From NCBI RefSeq assembly GCF_051235805.1, contig NZ_JBPNXV010000001.1, positions 62,001 to 126,000 on the forward strand: DNA of 64,000 nt, read 5' to 3'. The notes beneath the pieces are model-generated. The model had not been told where the DNA came from. It searched no databases and saw only the letters and a list, made by a program, of their open reading frames with translations. The stretch is from Pseudothermotoga_B sp051235805 (GTDB taxonomy: Bacteria; Thermotogota; Thermotogae; Thermotogales; DSM-5069). Both the position numbers and the translations under genes were made by a program. Below are positions 26,793 to 33,856 of the stretch, piece after piece (the stretch's first letter is position 1; every line of letters begins with the position of its first letter).

Positions 26793-27634
26793 TTCATTAA
26801 CCCCCCTAAGTAAGCTTCTGCACAGCGTTTCGCCATAGATCTTATCGATCTAATGTACTGCTGTCTTTGAGTCACACTTATTGCATTCCTCGCATCGAGC
26901 AAGTTGAAGGTATGTGAACACTTGATCATGTAATCATAAGCCACAAGGTAGTTTCCCTTTTCAATCTGCGCTTCAAACTCAGCTGAATAGATTTCATACA
27001 GCGTGAAAAGACTTTGTGCATTTGAGAGTTCAAAGTTATATCTTGAAAATTGTCTTTCATTCTCAAGATAAAGTTGACCATAGGAGATCTTTTCATTCCA
27101 CATCACGTCGAAAATACTTCTCTTGCCCTGTAAGTACATGGCGATTCTCTCTATGCCATAAGTTATTTCCAGTGGTATTGTCTTAAGTGGAATTCCGCCG
27201 ACTTGCTGGAAGTATGTGAACTGGGTTATCTCCATGCCATCGAGCCAGACTTCCCATCCGACTCCCCAAGCACCAAGTGTCGGTGATTCCCAGTTATCTT
27301 CTATGAAACGAACATCGTGTTCGCTCAAGTCTATATTCAGAGCACGAAGAGAATCCAAGTACAGCTTCTGTGAATCTCTTGGAGAGGGTTTAATGATCAC
27401 TTGATACTGGAAATACCTTTGTAGTCGATTTGGGTTTTCACCATATCTCCCATCGGTAGGCCTTCGACTGGGTTGTACAAAGGCCACTTTCCATTCACCC
27501 TCTTTTAGCGAGCCGAAGAAGGTTGCAGGATGAAAAGTACCAGCGCCAACTTCAAGGTCGTACGGTTGGTCTATCATACAACCGGCCTTAGCCCAGTAAT
27601 CGTTTAACTTTTCTATAACTTCTTGCAAGTACAT
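26789..27634 (-). CDS. glyQ: Glycyl-tRNA synthetase alpha subunit
   Basis: Catalytic chain, class II. Characteristic segments are WAKAGCMIDQPYDLEVGAGT, RRPTDGRYGENPNRLQ and GWEVWLDGMEITQFTYFQQ. 281 aa, normal. GGAGGTG lies eight bases before ATG 27634, and a near-perfect sigma-A promoter is just upstream. Confidence 0.96.
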   Translation of the reverse strand: MYLQEVIEKLNDYWAKAGCMIDQPYDLEVGAGTFHPATFFGSLKEGEWKVAFVQPSRRPTDGRYGENPNRLQRYFQYQVIIKPSPRDSQKLYLDSLRALNIDLSEHDVRFIEDNWESPTLGAWGVGWEVWLDGMEITQFTYFQQVGGIPLKTIPLEITYGIERIAMYLQGKRSIFDVMWNEKISYGQLYLENERQFSRYNFELSNAQSLFTLYEIYSAEFEAQIEKGNYLVAYDYMIKCSHTFNLLDARNAISVTQRQQYIRSIRSMAKRCAEAYLGGLMK

Positions 27635-27657
27635 TCAAGCACCTCCGTTTCATGCTC

Positions 27658-27686
27658 ATTATACGACTTCGCACAGTTGCTTTCAA
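27658..27686 (-). promoter_or_regulatory. Sigma-A promoter of glyQS
   Basis: Minus strand TTGAAA (27686-27681), 17-base spacer, TATAAT (27663-27658). Five of six and six of six matches to consensus. Confidence 0.85.
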
Positions 27687-27689
27687 GAG

Positions 27690-27706
27690 TTTCACTTTTT
27701 GTGAAA
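27690..27706. promoter_or_regulatory. Small inverted repeat over the AOR promoter
   Basis: TTTCAC - TTTTT - GTGAAA. The right arm overlaps the proposed -35 of the + strand promoter, and the repeat lies just upstream of the glyQ -35. It is a plausible operator. Confidence 0.4.
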
Positions 27707-27727
27707 TGAGCTGGTTTTTGTTATACT
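27699..27727 (+). promoter_or_regulatory. Promoter of the AOR-family gene
   Basis: TTGTGA (27699-27704), 17-base spacer, TATACT (27722-27727) with an upstream TG, about 37 bases before the ATG. Confidence 0.6.
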
Positions 27728-27763
27728 TGCATTGCAAATACTTTGTCAAGGGAGGAAAGCCGG

Positions 27764-29578
27764 ATGATCTTGAGGGTGAATCTCACCACCAAAAAGGTAA
27801 GCAAACAAGAGGTTGACCAGAAAACTTTAGACAGTTTCATAGGTGGAAGAGGTCTTGCATCTAAGATCCTTTGGGACGAGACAAAGAAAGTTGATCCACT
27901 CTCGGCTGAGAACAAGCTTGTAATAGCAGCAGGACCATTCAACGGTTTGAGAACCCCAAGTGGAGGGAAGTTGGTAGTTGCGGCGAAAAGTCCTCTGACA
28001 AATGGTTATGGTGATGGGAACATCGGTACCATGGCATCTGTTCACATCAGAAAGGCTGGGTACATGGCTGTTGTTGTCGAAGGTTGTTCTGAAAAGCCCG
28101 TATACCTTTACATAGAAAACGACAATGTGTCTATACTGAGTGCCGAGGGACTCTGGGGACTGAGCACCTTCGAGACGGAGAAAAAGCTGAAGCAAGTTCA
28201 CGGTGAAAATGTAGGGGTCCTGAGCATAGGGCCAGCCGGAGAAAACCTTGTGAAATACGCTGTAATAATATCGCAGGAAGGTCGTTCTGGTGGGAGACCG
28301 GGGATTGGTGCGGTAATGGGGAGCAAAAAGCTCAAAGCAATTGTTTTTAAAGGAACAAGGGATGTTGAAGTAAAGGATAAGAAGCTCTTCGATGAGTACA
28401 CTCGAGAGGTCTACAAGGTGATCCCAAAATTACCTGGCTATGATTTCTGGATGAGGCAAGGAACTCTTGCCACAGTGGAGTGGGCTAACAAGAATCGTGC
28501 TTTGCCTACGAGGAATTTCCTACAGACGAAATTCGAGTATGCTCGATGTGTTGACGGCTATTCAATGGAGGCGATGAAAGTATCCAAACGAGGTTGTCCA
28601 AATTGCAATATGATGTGCGGAAATGTTGTGTTGGACATGGAAGGGAAGGAAAGCGAGCTCGATTACGAAAATGTTGGTATGCTTGGACCCAATACCGGCA
28701 TGCCTTCCTTGAATCGTGTGGCTGTTTTGAACAGAGTTGCCGATGAGCTTGGTATGGACACCATATCACTTGGCGTTGTGCTCGGTTTTGCGATGGAAGC
28801 ACACGAAAAAGGAATAATAAAGGATGCACCTGGATTTGGAGAATACGAGAAGGCCGTTGAGCTGACAAAGAAGATTGCATACAGAGAGGGAGAGCTTGCG
28901 AATTTGCTCGCAGAAGGTGTTAAAACTGCAGGTGAAAAGCTGAATCTTGAGAGTATGGCGATGCACGTTAAAGGCTTGGAGGTTTCTGCTTACAACTGTT
29001 ACATATACCCTGCCATGGCACTTGCTTATGGTACCAGTGCAATAGGCGCACACCACAAGGAGGCTTGGGTTATCGCTTGGGAGATAGGTTCATCGCCTTT
29101 GGAAGAGAGTTCTGCCTCCAAGTACACGATGACTTACTCCTTAGAAAAGGCGAACAAGGTCGTTGAACAACAGAGAATTAGAGGTGGAATGTTCGAGATG
29201 CTCACAGCATGCCGTCTTCCTTGGGTGGAACTCGGTCTTGATCTGGAATGGTATGCGAAGATACTGAGTGCAATAACTGGAAAAGAATGGACGTTGTCAA
29301 AGATCTACGAAGCGGCTGACAGAGTCTATTCCTTGATAAGATGCTACTGGGTCAGAGAGTTCAACGGCAACTGGGACAGATCGATGGACTATCCACCGAG
29401 TCGATGGTTTGAGCAAGAAGTTGACGGTATGAAATTGGAAAAGGAAAAATACGATGTTTTGTTGACTGAGTACTACAGATTGAGAGGTTGGGATGAGAGA
29501 GGCATACCAACAAAAGAGACACTCAGAAAGCAAGAACTCGATTTTGTGTTCGAAGATGTGAATGATTTTCTCCGTTAG
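27764..29578 (+). CDS. aor: AOR-family tungsten aldehyde:ferredoxin oxidoreductase
   Basis: Oxidises aldehydes to acids with ferredoxin as electron acceptor, using a bis-pterin tungsten cofactor and a 4Fe-4S cluster. The cluster cysteines CPNCNMMC (CX2CX3C) and a distal cysteine in LTACRLPW are present; GGRGLASKI, AGPFNGLRTPSGGK and the DTISLGVVLGFAME segment match the family. 604 aa from ATG 27764, which follows GGGAGGAAA. It stands alone with no MoaD-like or pterin gene beside it. Substrate class (AOR, FOR, WOR) cannot be told. Confidence 0.9.
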   Translation: MILRVNLTTKKVSKQEVDQKTLDSFIGGRGLASKILWDETKKVDPLSAENKLVIAAGPFNGLRTPSGGKLVVAAKSPLTNGYGDGNIGTMASVHIRKAGYMAVVVEGCSEKPVYLYIENDNVSILSAEGLWGLSTFETEKKLKQVHGENVGVLSIGPAGENLVKYAVIISQEGRSGGRPGIGAVMGSKKLKAIVFKGTRDVEVKDKKLFDEYTREVYKVIPKLPGYDFWMRQGTLATVEWANKNRALPTRNFLQTKFEYARCVDGYSMEAMKVSKRGCPNCNMMCGNVVLDMEGKESELDYENVGMLGPNTGMPSLNRVAVLNRVADELGMDTISLGVVLGFAMEAHEKGIIKDAPGFGEYEKAVELTKKIAYREGELANLLAEGVKTAGEKLNLESMAMHVKGLEVSAYNCYIYPAMALAYGTSAIGAHHKEAWVIAWEIGSSPLEESSASKYTMTYSLEKANKVVEQQRIRGGMFEMLTACRLPWVELGLDLEWYAKILSAITGKEWTLSKIYEAADRVYSLIRCYWVREFNGNWDRSMDYPPSRWFEQEVDGMKLEKEKYDVLLTEYYRLRGWDERGIPTKETLRKQELDFVFEDVNDFLR

Positions 29579-29648
29579 ATTTTTCCAACGTGATACAAAC
29601 ATTTAATCTGATTTGATGACAAATGTAGTATCTTCAGAATGCAGTTCC

Positions 29649-29677
29649 TTGACAAGGTATGTCAGTAAGCATATAAT
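29649..29677 (+). promoter_or_regulatory. Consensus promoter of the tRNA/ribosomal/rpo superoperon
   Basis: TTGACA (29649-29654), 17-base spacer, TATAAT (29672-29677); a perfect sigma-A consensus, about 16 bases before tRNA-Thr. Confidence 0.9.
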
Positions 29678-29692
29678 TGACAAGGATGTGGT

Positions 29693-29768
29693 GCCAGCGT
29701 AGCTCAACCGGCAGAGCGGCTGATTTGTAATCAGCAGGTTGGGGGTTCGAGTCCCTTCGCTGGCTCCA
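29693..29768 (+). tRNA. tRNA-Thr (anticodon TGT)
   Basis: 76 nt. Acceptor GCCAGCG pairs with CGCTGGC; anticodon loop TTTGTAA gives TGT; T-loop GTTCGAG; discriminator T and encoded CCA. Confidence 0.96.
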
Positions 29769-29776
29769 ACATAGGT

Positions 29777-29863
29777 GGTGAGGTGCCCGAGCGGCCAAAG
29801 GGGGCGGACTGTAAATCCGCTGGCGGAACGCCTTCGGAGGTTCAAATCCTCCCCTCACCACCA
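29777..29863 (+). tRNA. tRNA-Tyr (anticodon GTA)
   Basis: 87 nt with the long variable arm of class II tRNAs. Acceptor GGTGAGG pairs with CCTCACC; anticodon loop CTGTAAA gives GTA; encoded CCA. Confidence 0.95.
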
Positions 29864-29890
29864 TTTTTAGCGAATAAGAGGTGTGGCAGG

Positions 29891-30037
29891 ATGAGAAATA
29901 AGATATCTCTCAAGTGTTCTGTTTGTGGAACGAAGAATTATTACACCGACAAGGGCAAGAATACCAAGGAAAAACTCAGTCTCAGAAAGTATTGTCCTAA
30001 GTGTGACAAGCACACGGTCCACAACGAAGCCAAATGA
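29891..30037 (+). CDS. rpmG: 50S ribosomal protein bL33
   Basis: A 48-aa zinc-binding L33 with two CX2C pairs (CSVC and CPKC) and YCPKCDKHTVH. The real start is ATG 29891; the frame continues upstream through tRNA-Tyr, which is not coding. It lies between tRNA-Tyr and tRNA-Trp, the common bacterial arrangement ahead of secE-nusG. Confidence 0.95.
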   Translation: MRNKISLKCSVCGTKNYYTDKGKNTKEKLSLRKYCPKCDKHTVHNEAK

Positions 30038-30046
30038 GTGATGTGC

Positions 30047-30123
30047 AGGGCCGTAGCTCAACTGGGTAGAGCACCGGTCTCCAAAATCGGGGGTTGCGGG
30101 TTCGACTCCTGCCGGCCCTGCCA
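30047..30123 (+). tRNA. tRNA-Trp (anticodon CCA)
   Basis: 77 nt. Acceptor AGGGCCG pairs with CGGCCCT; anticodon loop CTCCAAA gives CCA; discriminator G and encoded CCA. Confidence 0.96.
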
Positions 30124-30149
30124 ATTTTTTGTATCCTGGAGGGATACTT

Positions 30150-30347
30150 GTGGAGAAGATAAAGAAATTTCTAAGAGAAGTTTTCGCAGAGGCAAAGAAA
30201 ACTCATTGGCCCAACAGAAGTGAACTTTTGACCTCCACTTCAGTGGTAGTCCTCATACTGGCGGTGATGGGGGTTTACTTCTTCTTGCTCGATTTATTTC
30301 TCTCTGGGAGCATCAGAGCGATCCTTAAAGCATTGGGCGTAGGGTGA
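30150..30347 (+). CDS. secE: Preprotein translocase subunit SecE
   Basis: Single-span SecE of 65 aa: an amphipathic helix with the conserved AEAKKTHWPNRSEL, then one transmembrane helix. GTG 30150 is chosen because TGGAGG lies seven bases before it. It forms the SecYEG channel; SecY and SecG are not in this window. It overlaps the upstream edge of nusG. Confidence 0.94.
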   Translation: MEKIKKFLREVFAEAKKTHWPNRSELLTSTSVVVLILAVMGVYFFLLDLFLSGSIRAILKALGVG

Positions 30348-30352
30348 TATTC

Positions 30353-31417
30353 GTGAGAAAAAAATGGTTCATTCTGAGAACCATGGCAGGCTTTGAGCAG
30401 TCGGCGAAAGAGAATTTGGAAACCAAGATAAAATCGACTGGCTCAGATCGATTCTTTGGCAGAATATTGATCCCTGAAGAAACGATTTTGGATGCAACTT
30501 CAAAATCTATAAAGCGTTATGTAGTCTCCTTGAATGCAAAGATAGTTGTTAAGAACGGTTCTGACGTGTTAAAAGGTGATTTGTTGGCTGAAGAACCGTC
30601 GATTCATGCTCGACATGCTGGTACGATAGTCAACGTGAGAAACTACAGAAAGATTCTTGTGGAGACCATCGACAGAAAATATTCGAAGACCTATTTTCTA
30701 CCTGAAGGTTCTAAACTCGAGTCCGGTATAAAGATTGGAGCACGCATTAAGCAAGGTATGCCACTCACAAAAGATTTTGAATACATCTGCGAACTCGATG
30801 GCAAGATAGTCGAAAATGAAAGAGTGAAAAGGGTTGAGGTACAGAGGGAAGACGGAGAAATAGACATTTACCACATACCACTTGAGGTTTTTGACGCGCA
30901 GAAGGTCAGCAAAGGCAGGAAAGTTAAGAACGGCGAACTCTTAGCAGAAGGCAGGAAGATTTGTTCTGATACCAATGGCAGGGTAGAAATAGTCGATCTT
31001 GGTACTCGTAAAGAGATCAGGATAGCCAAGACACACAAGAGAAAGCTGTTCCCTGGCTACATCTTCGTGGAGATGATGATGAACGATGAAACGTGGCAAT
31101 TTGCGAAAAACGTTCCCAACATAATAGATTTTGTTTCTTCCGGCGGTCAACCTTTGGAACTGAAACCAAGAGAAGCTCGCCTGATCTTGAGGCTCGCCGG
31201 CTTAGAAACATATGAAGAAAAGGCAAAGCCAGTGAAGGTAGAATTTGGTTTTCGAGTGGGTGATGTCGTGAAGATCACCACAGGACCATTTGAAGACTTT
31301 GCAGGGGTTGTAAGAGAGATCGATCCAGAGAAACAAGAATTGCGTGTTGCGGTTACTATATTTGGAAGGGAAACACCGGTTACTGTTAAAACATCGGAAG
31401 TTGAAAGGATTGAATGA
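30353..31417 (+). CDS. nusG: Transcription factor NusG with Thermotoga-type insertion
   Basis: Elongation and anti-termination factor. About 354 aa against about 180 usually: the NGN domain begins KWFILRTMAGFE and resumes at KLFPGYIFVEMMM, with an insertion of some 185 residues between, as known for T. maritima NusG (domain II). A C-terminal KOW domain (GDVVKITTGPFEDFAGVV) follows. GTG 30353 is placed by AGGGTGA at 30341-30347. The insertion contains its own repeated beta-rich motifs with DVLKGDLLAEE and KVKNGELLAEG. Confidence 0.94.
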   Translation: MRKKWFILRTMAGFEQSAKENLETKIKSTGSDRFFGRILIPEETILDATSKSIKRYVVSLNAKIVVKNGSDVLKGDLLAEEPSIHARHAGTIVNVRNYRKILVETIDRKYSKTYFLPEGSKLESGIKIGARIKQGMPLTKDFEYICELDGKIVENERVKRVEVQREDGEIDIYHIPLEVFDAQKVSKGRKVKNGELLAEGRKICSDTNGRVEIVDLGTRKEIRIAKTHKRKLFPGYIFVEMMMNDETWQFAKNVPNIIDFVSSGGQPLELKPREARLILRLAGLETYEEKAKPVKVEFGFRVGDVVKITTGPFEDFAGVVREIDPEKQELRVAVTIFGRETPVTVKTSEVERIE

Positions 31418-31463
31418 GTGGGAGGGAATGCTGTTTCCCAGACCACCGAAGGAGGGAATTTGA

Positions 31464-31889
31464 ATGGCAAAGAAGGTCGTAGCAGAGGTTAAGCTGCAGC
31501 TTCCAGCTGGCAAAGCTACTCCTGCTCCTCCTGTTGGACCTGCGTTAGGTCAAAGAGGAGTAAACATAATGGAGTTCTGTAAAAGGTTCAACGCTGAGAC
31601 TGCCGATAAGGCTGGTATGATTCTGCCGGTTATCATCACTGTTTACGAAGACAGATCATTCAGTTTTGTCGTCAAGACTCCACCAGCATCTTTTCTGCTG
31701 AAGAAAGCCGCTGGTCTTGAAAAGGGTTCAGGAGAAACAAAACGAAAGAGTGCTGGGAAGGTTACCAGAAAACAAGTAGAAGAGATTGCGAAGATAAAGA
31801 TGCCCGATCTAACGGCAAATGATCTTGAAGCAGCGGTTAAGATAATCGAAGGTACTGCTCGAAGTATGGGTATTGAGATTGCAGACTAA
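31464..31889 (+). CDS. rplK: 50S ribosomal protein uL11
   Basis: Binds the GTPase-associated 23S rRNA and is the thiostrepton target region. Conserved LPAGKATPAPPVGPALGQ at the N-terminus and PPASFLLKKAAG. 141 aa, normal. A GGAGGG site precedes ATG 31464. The 46-base leader contains a short TGGGA/TCCCA hairpin. Confidence 0.96.
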   Translation: MAKKVVAEVKLQLPAGKATPAPPVGPALGQRGVNIMEFCKRFNAETADKAGMILPVIITVYEDRSFSFVVKTPPASFLLKKAAGLEKGSGETKRKSAGKVTRKQVEEIAKIKMPDLTANDLEAAVKIIEGTARSMGIEIAD

Positions 31890-31909
31890 TTTTGGGAAGG
31901 AGGAGGCGT

Positions 31910-32614
31910 ATGCCGAAGCACTCCAAGAGATACGAGGAAATCAGAAAGAAGATCGATCGAGCACGTTTCTACAAAATTGATGAGGCTTTGGACTTAGTCA
32001 AACAAACAGCGACTGCGAAATTCGATGAGACAATAGAGCTTCACATGTCAACGAATATAGACACAAAGAGACCAGAACAGCAGGTTCGCAGTACGATTGT
32101 TTTGCCTCATGGTACAGGAAAGACAGTCAGAGTTTTGGTGTTTGCAAAAGGAGACAAGGCTGAATCAGCGAAAGCAGCCGGTGCTGACTATGTTGGCGGT
32201 GAAGAATTGGTGGAGAAGATAACAAATGAAAACTTTACAGACTTTGATGTTGCCATAGCAACACCTGATATGATGAAGTCAATAAGCAAGCTTGGAAAGA
32301 TACTTGGTCCACGTGGGCTCATGCCTTCACCAAAATCAGGTACTGTCACAGAAGACGTTGAGTCTGCTGTGAAAGAATTCAAAATGGGAAGAGTTGAAGT
32401 CAGAAGTGATAAGACTGGTTGTTTGCACGTACCGATTGGAAAACGCTCATTCGACACGGCAAAGTTGAAAGAGAACTTGATCTCTGCCTACAAACAGATA
32501 ATTGCGCTCAGACCCGCTGGTATCAAGGGTCAGTTCATAAAGAAGATTGTTGTTACTTCCACGATGGGAGTTGGGATAAAGCTCGATCAAGCAGATCTTG
32601 AAGCATCAAATTGA
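31910..32614 (+). CDS. rplA: 50S ribosomal protein uL1
   Basis: L1 stalk protein, 234 aa. LGPRGLMPSPKSGTV and TKRPEQQVR are typical. ATG 31910 is chosen with GGAGGAGG upstream; an in-frame upstream codon would only add an arginine-rich leader. L1 represses its own operon in other bacteria. Confidence 0.96.
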   Translation: MPKHSKRYEEIRKKIDRARFYKIDEALDLVKQTATAKFDETIELHMSTNIDTKRPEQQVRSTIVLPHGTGKTVRVLVFAKGDKAESAKAAGADYVGGEELVEKITNENFTDFDVAIATPDMMKSISKLGKILGPRGLMPSPKSGTVTEDVESAVKEFKMGRVEVRSDKTGCLHVPIGKRSFDTAKLKENLISAYKQIIALRPAGIKGQFIKKIVVTSTMGVGIKLDQADLEASN

Positions 32615-32617
32615 ATA

Positions 32618-32735
32618 TCACGCCGAAGAAAGTAGGTTATTGGAAGAGGTACTCCCCGCCTACCGAGGCGAAGTTCATTTGTGAATGCGCTTCTCTTGGC
32701 GTGGGGTCTCTTCTTGGGTAAGAGACCTTTTTTGT
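32618..32735 (+). ncRNA. L10 leader RNA (autoregulatory element for rplJL)
   Basis: The 138-base rplA-rplJ gap matches the ribosomal L10 leader: CGCCGAAGA ... GTAGG (32632-32636) pairing with CCTAC (32659-32663), then CCGAGGCG closing with CGCC (32621-32624). The L10(L12) complex binds this kink-turn fold in other bacteria and represses translation or transcription of rplJL. A strong terminator-like hairpin follows within the same leader. Confidence 0.8.
32705..32734 (+). terminator. Attenuator terminator in the L10 leader
   Basis: GGTCTCTT - 7-base loop - AAGAGACC followed by a run of seven Ts, seven bases before the rplJ ribosome site. It suggests L10-controlled transcription attenuation. 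Confidence 0.8.
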
Positions 32736-32752
32736 TGAAAGGAGGTGCAAAT

Positions 32753-33295
32753 TTGATAACGAGAGAACAGAAACAAGTGATACTCAAAAAGCTCAAAGAG
32801 GAATTTGGCGAATCTTCGTTGATTCTGTTTGTGAATTATACAGGATTCAACGTTGCGACTATGCGTGATATCAGACGCAGGATATATTCAAAGTACCAGA
32901 AGAACGCTCATTTCACAGTTGCCAAGAACACGTTGATCGGCAGAGCTCTCACAGAAGTTGGTTACGACAGTAAAGATTTTGAAGAAACTCTGTCTGGACC
33001 AACTGCGGTTTTGTATGTTCGCTCAGGTGATCCAGTAGATGCTTTGAAGATCGTCAATTCCTTTGCAAAGGAAAAGAAGATTGAAGGCATGTTCAAAGGT
33101 GGTTATCTCGAGAGAAGATGGTTTGGACCAGCGCAAGTTGCGGATTTGGCTAACTTGCCAACAAGACAGGAACTCTACGCGATGGTTATCGGAAGAGTAC
33201 AAGCACCTATTGCGAACCTCGTCTATGTTTTGAATGGAACTCTGAGAAAACTTGTTTACGCACTGAATGCCATAAAGGAGAAAAAATCACAATGA
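32753..33295 (+). CDS. rplJ: 50S ribosomal protein uL10
   Basis: Stalk base protein, 180 aa, that anchors L7/L12 dimers. TTG 32753 is the start: GGAGGT is six bases upstream and the usual N-terminus (TREQKQVILKKLKEEF) follows; the longer frame would translate the leader hairpins. The long C-terminal helix binds three L12 dimers in T. maritima. Confidence 0.94.
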   Translation: MITREQKQVILKKLKEEFGESSLILFVNYTGFNVATMRDIRRRIYSKYQKNAHFTVAKNTLIGRALTEVGYDSKDFEETLSGPTAVLYVRSGDPVDALKIVNSFAKEKKIEGMFKGGYLERRWFGPAQVADLANLPTRQELYAMVIGRVQAPIANLVYVLNGTLRKLVYALNAIKEKKSQ

Positions 33296-33310
33296 TGGAG
33301 GTGTGGTAAA

Positions 33311-33700
33311 ATGAATGTAGAACAAATTGTTGAGGCGATTGAAAAGTTAACGGTTGCTGACCTTGCTCAACTTGTCAAGGCTCTTGAAGAAAAATTCGGT
33401 GTTACAGCAGCTGCACCGGTTGCAGTAGCAGCAGTAGCCGCTCCAGCAGCTGGAGCTCCCCAAGCACAAGCTGAGGAAAAGACAGAGTTTGATGTTATTT
33501 TGAAGAACTTTGGGGCAAACAAGATAGGAGTCATCAAGGTCATCAGAGAGATCACCGGACTCGGTCTGAAAGAAGCGAAAGATTTGGTAGAAAAGGCTGG
33601 AAGCCCAGACGCTGTTGTGAAGACCGGTATACCCAAGAATGAAGCAGAAGATATCAAGAAGAAACTCGAAGAAGCAGGAGCAGAAGTTACGTTGAAGTAA
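33311..33700 (+). CDS. rplL: 50S ribosomal protein bL12
   Basis: Stalk protein that recruits translation factors, 129 aa. N-terminal dimerisation domain, alanine/proline-rich hinge (APVAVAAVAAPAAGAPQ) and C-terminal domain with KIGVIKVIREITGLGLKEAK. Confidence 0.97.
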   Translation: MNVEQIVEAIEKLTVADLAQLVKALEEKFGVTAAAPVAVAAVAAPAAGAPQAQAEEKTEFDVILKNFGANKIGVIKVIREITGLGLKEAKDLVEKAGSPDAVVKTGIPKNEAEDIKKKLEEAGAEVTLK

Positions 33701-33705
33701 TGTGA

Positions 33706-33772
33706 ATAGGTTTTCTTATTCGAAAAAAATGTGTATCAAACCTATACCAGCTATGCTGGTATAGGTTTTCTT
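33706..33772 (+). promoter_or_regulatory. Attenuator-like structure between rplL and rpoB
   Basis: A perfect 14-bp hairpin with a 3-base loop: AAACCTATACCAGC (33738-33751) pairs with GCTGGTATAGGTTT (33755-33768), then TCTTGT. The right-arm end ATAGGTTT also occurs upstream at 33706-33713, where it can pair with AAACCTAT (33738-33745) and break the terminator. So there are two exclusive structures. Confidence 0.6.
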
Positions 33773-33856
33773 GTGTTAGCATATTCTGGTGTCACTGCTG
33801 TCTCAGAGACTTCTTTCTACTCCTAAGGATATGATACCACAAAATGGGGTGATTTG

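Noticed and set aside
29783..29890. ORF extending rpmG upstream through tRNA-Tyr
   Set aside because: The bases fold as a complete tRNA-Tyr, so the coding frame there is fortuitous.
32681..32752. In-frame N-terminal extension of L10 through the leader
   Set aside because: It would translate the L10 leader terminator; the TTG at 32753 has a perfect ribosome site and gives the normal N-terminus.
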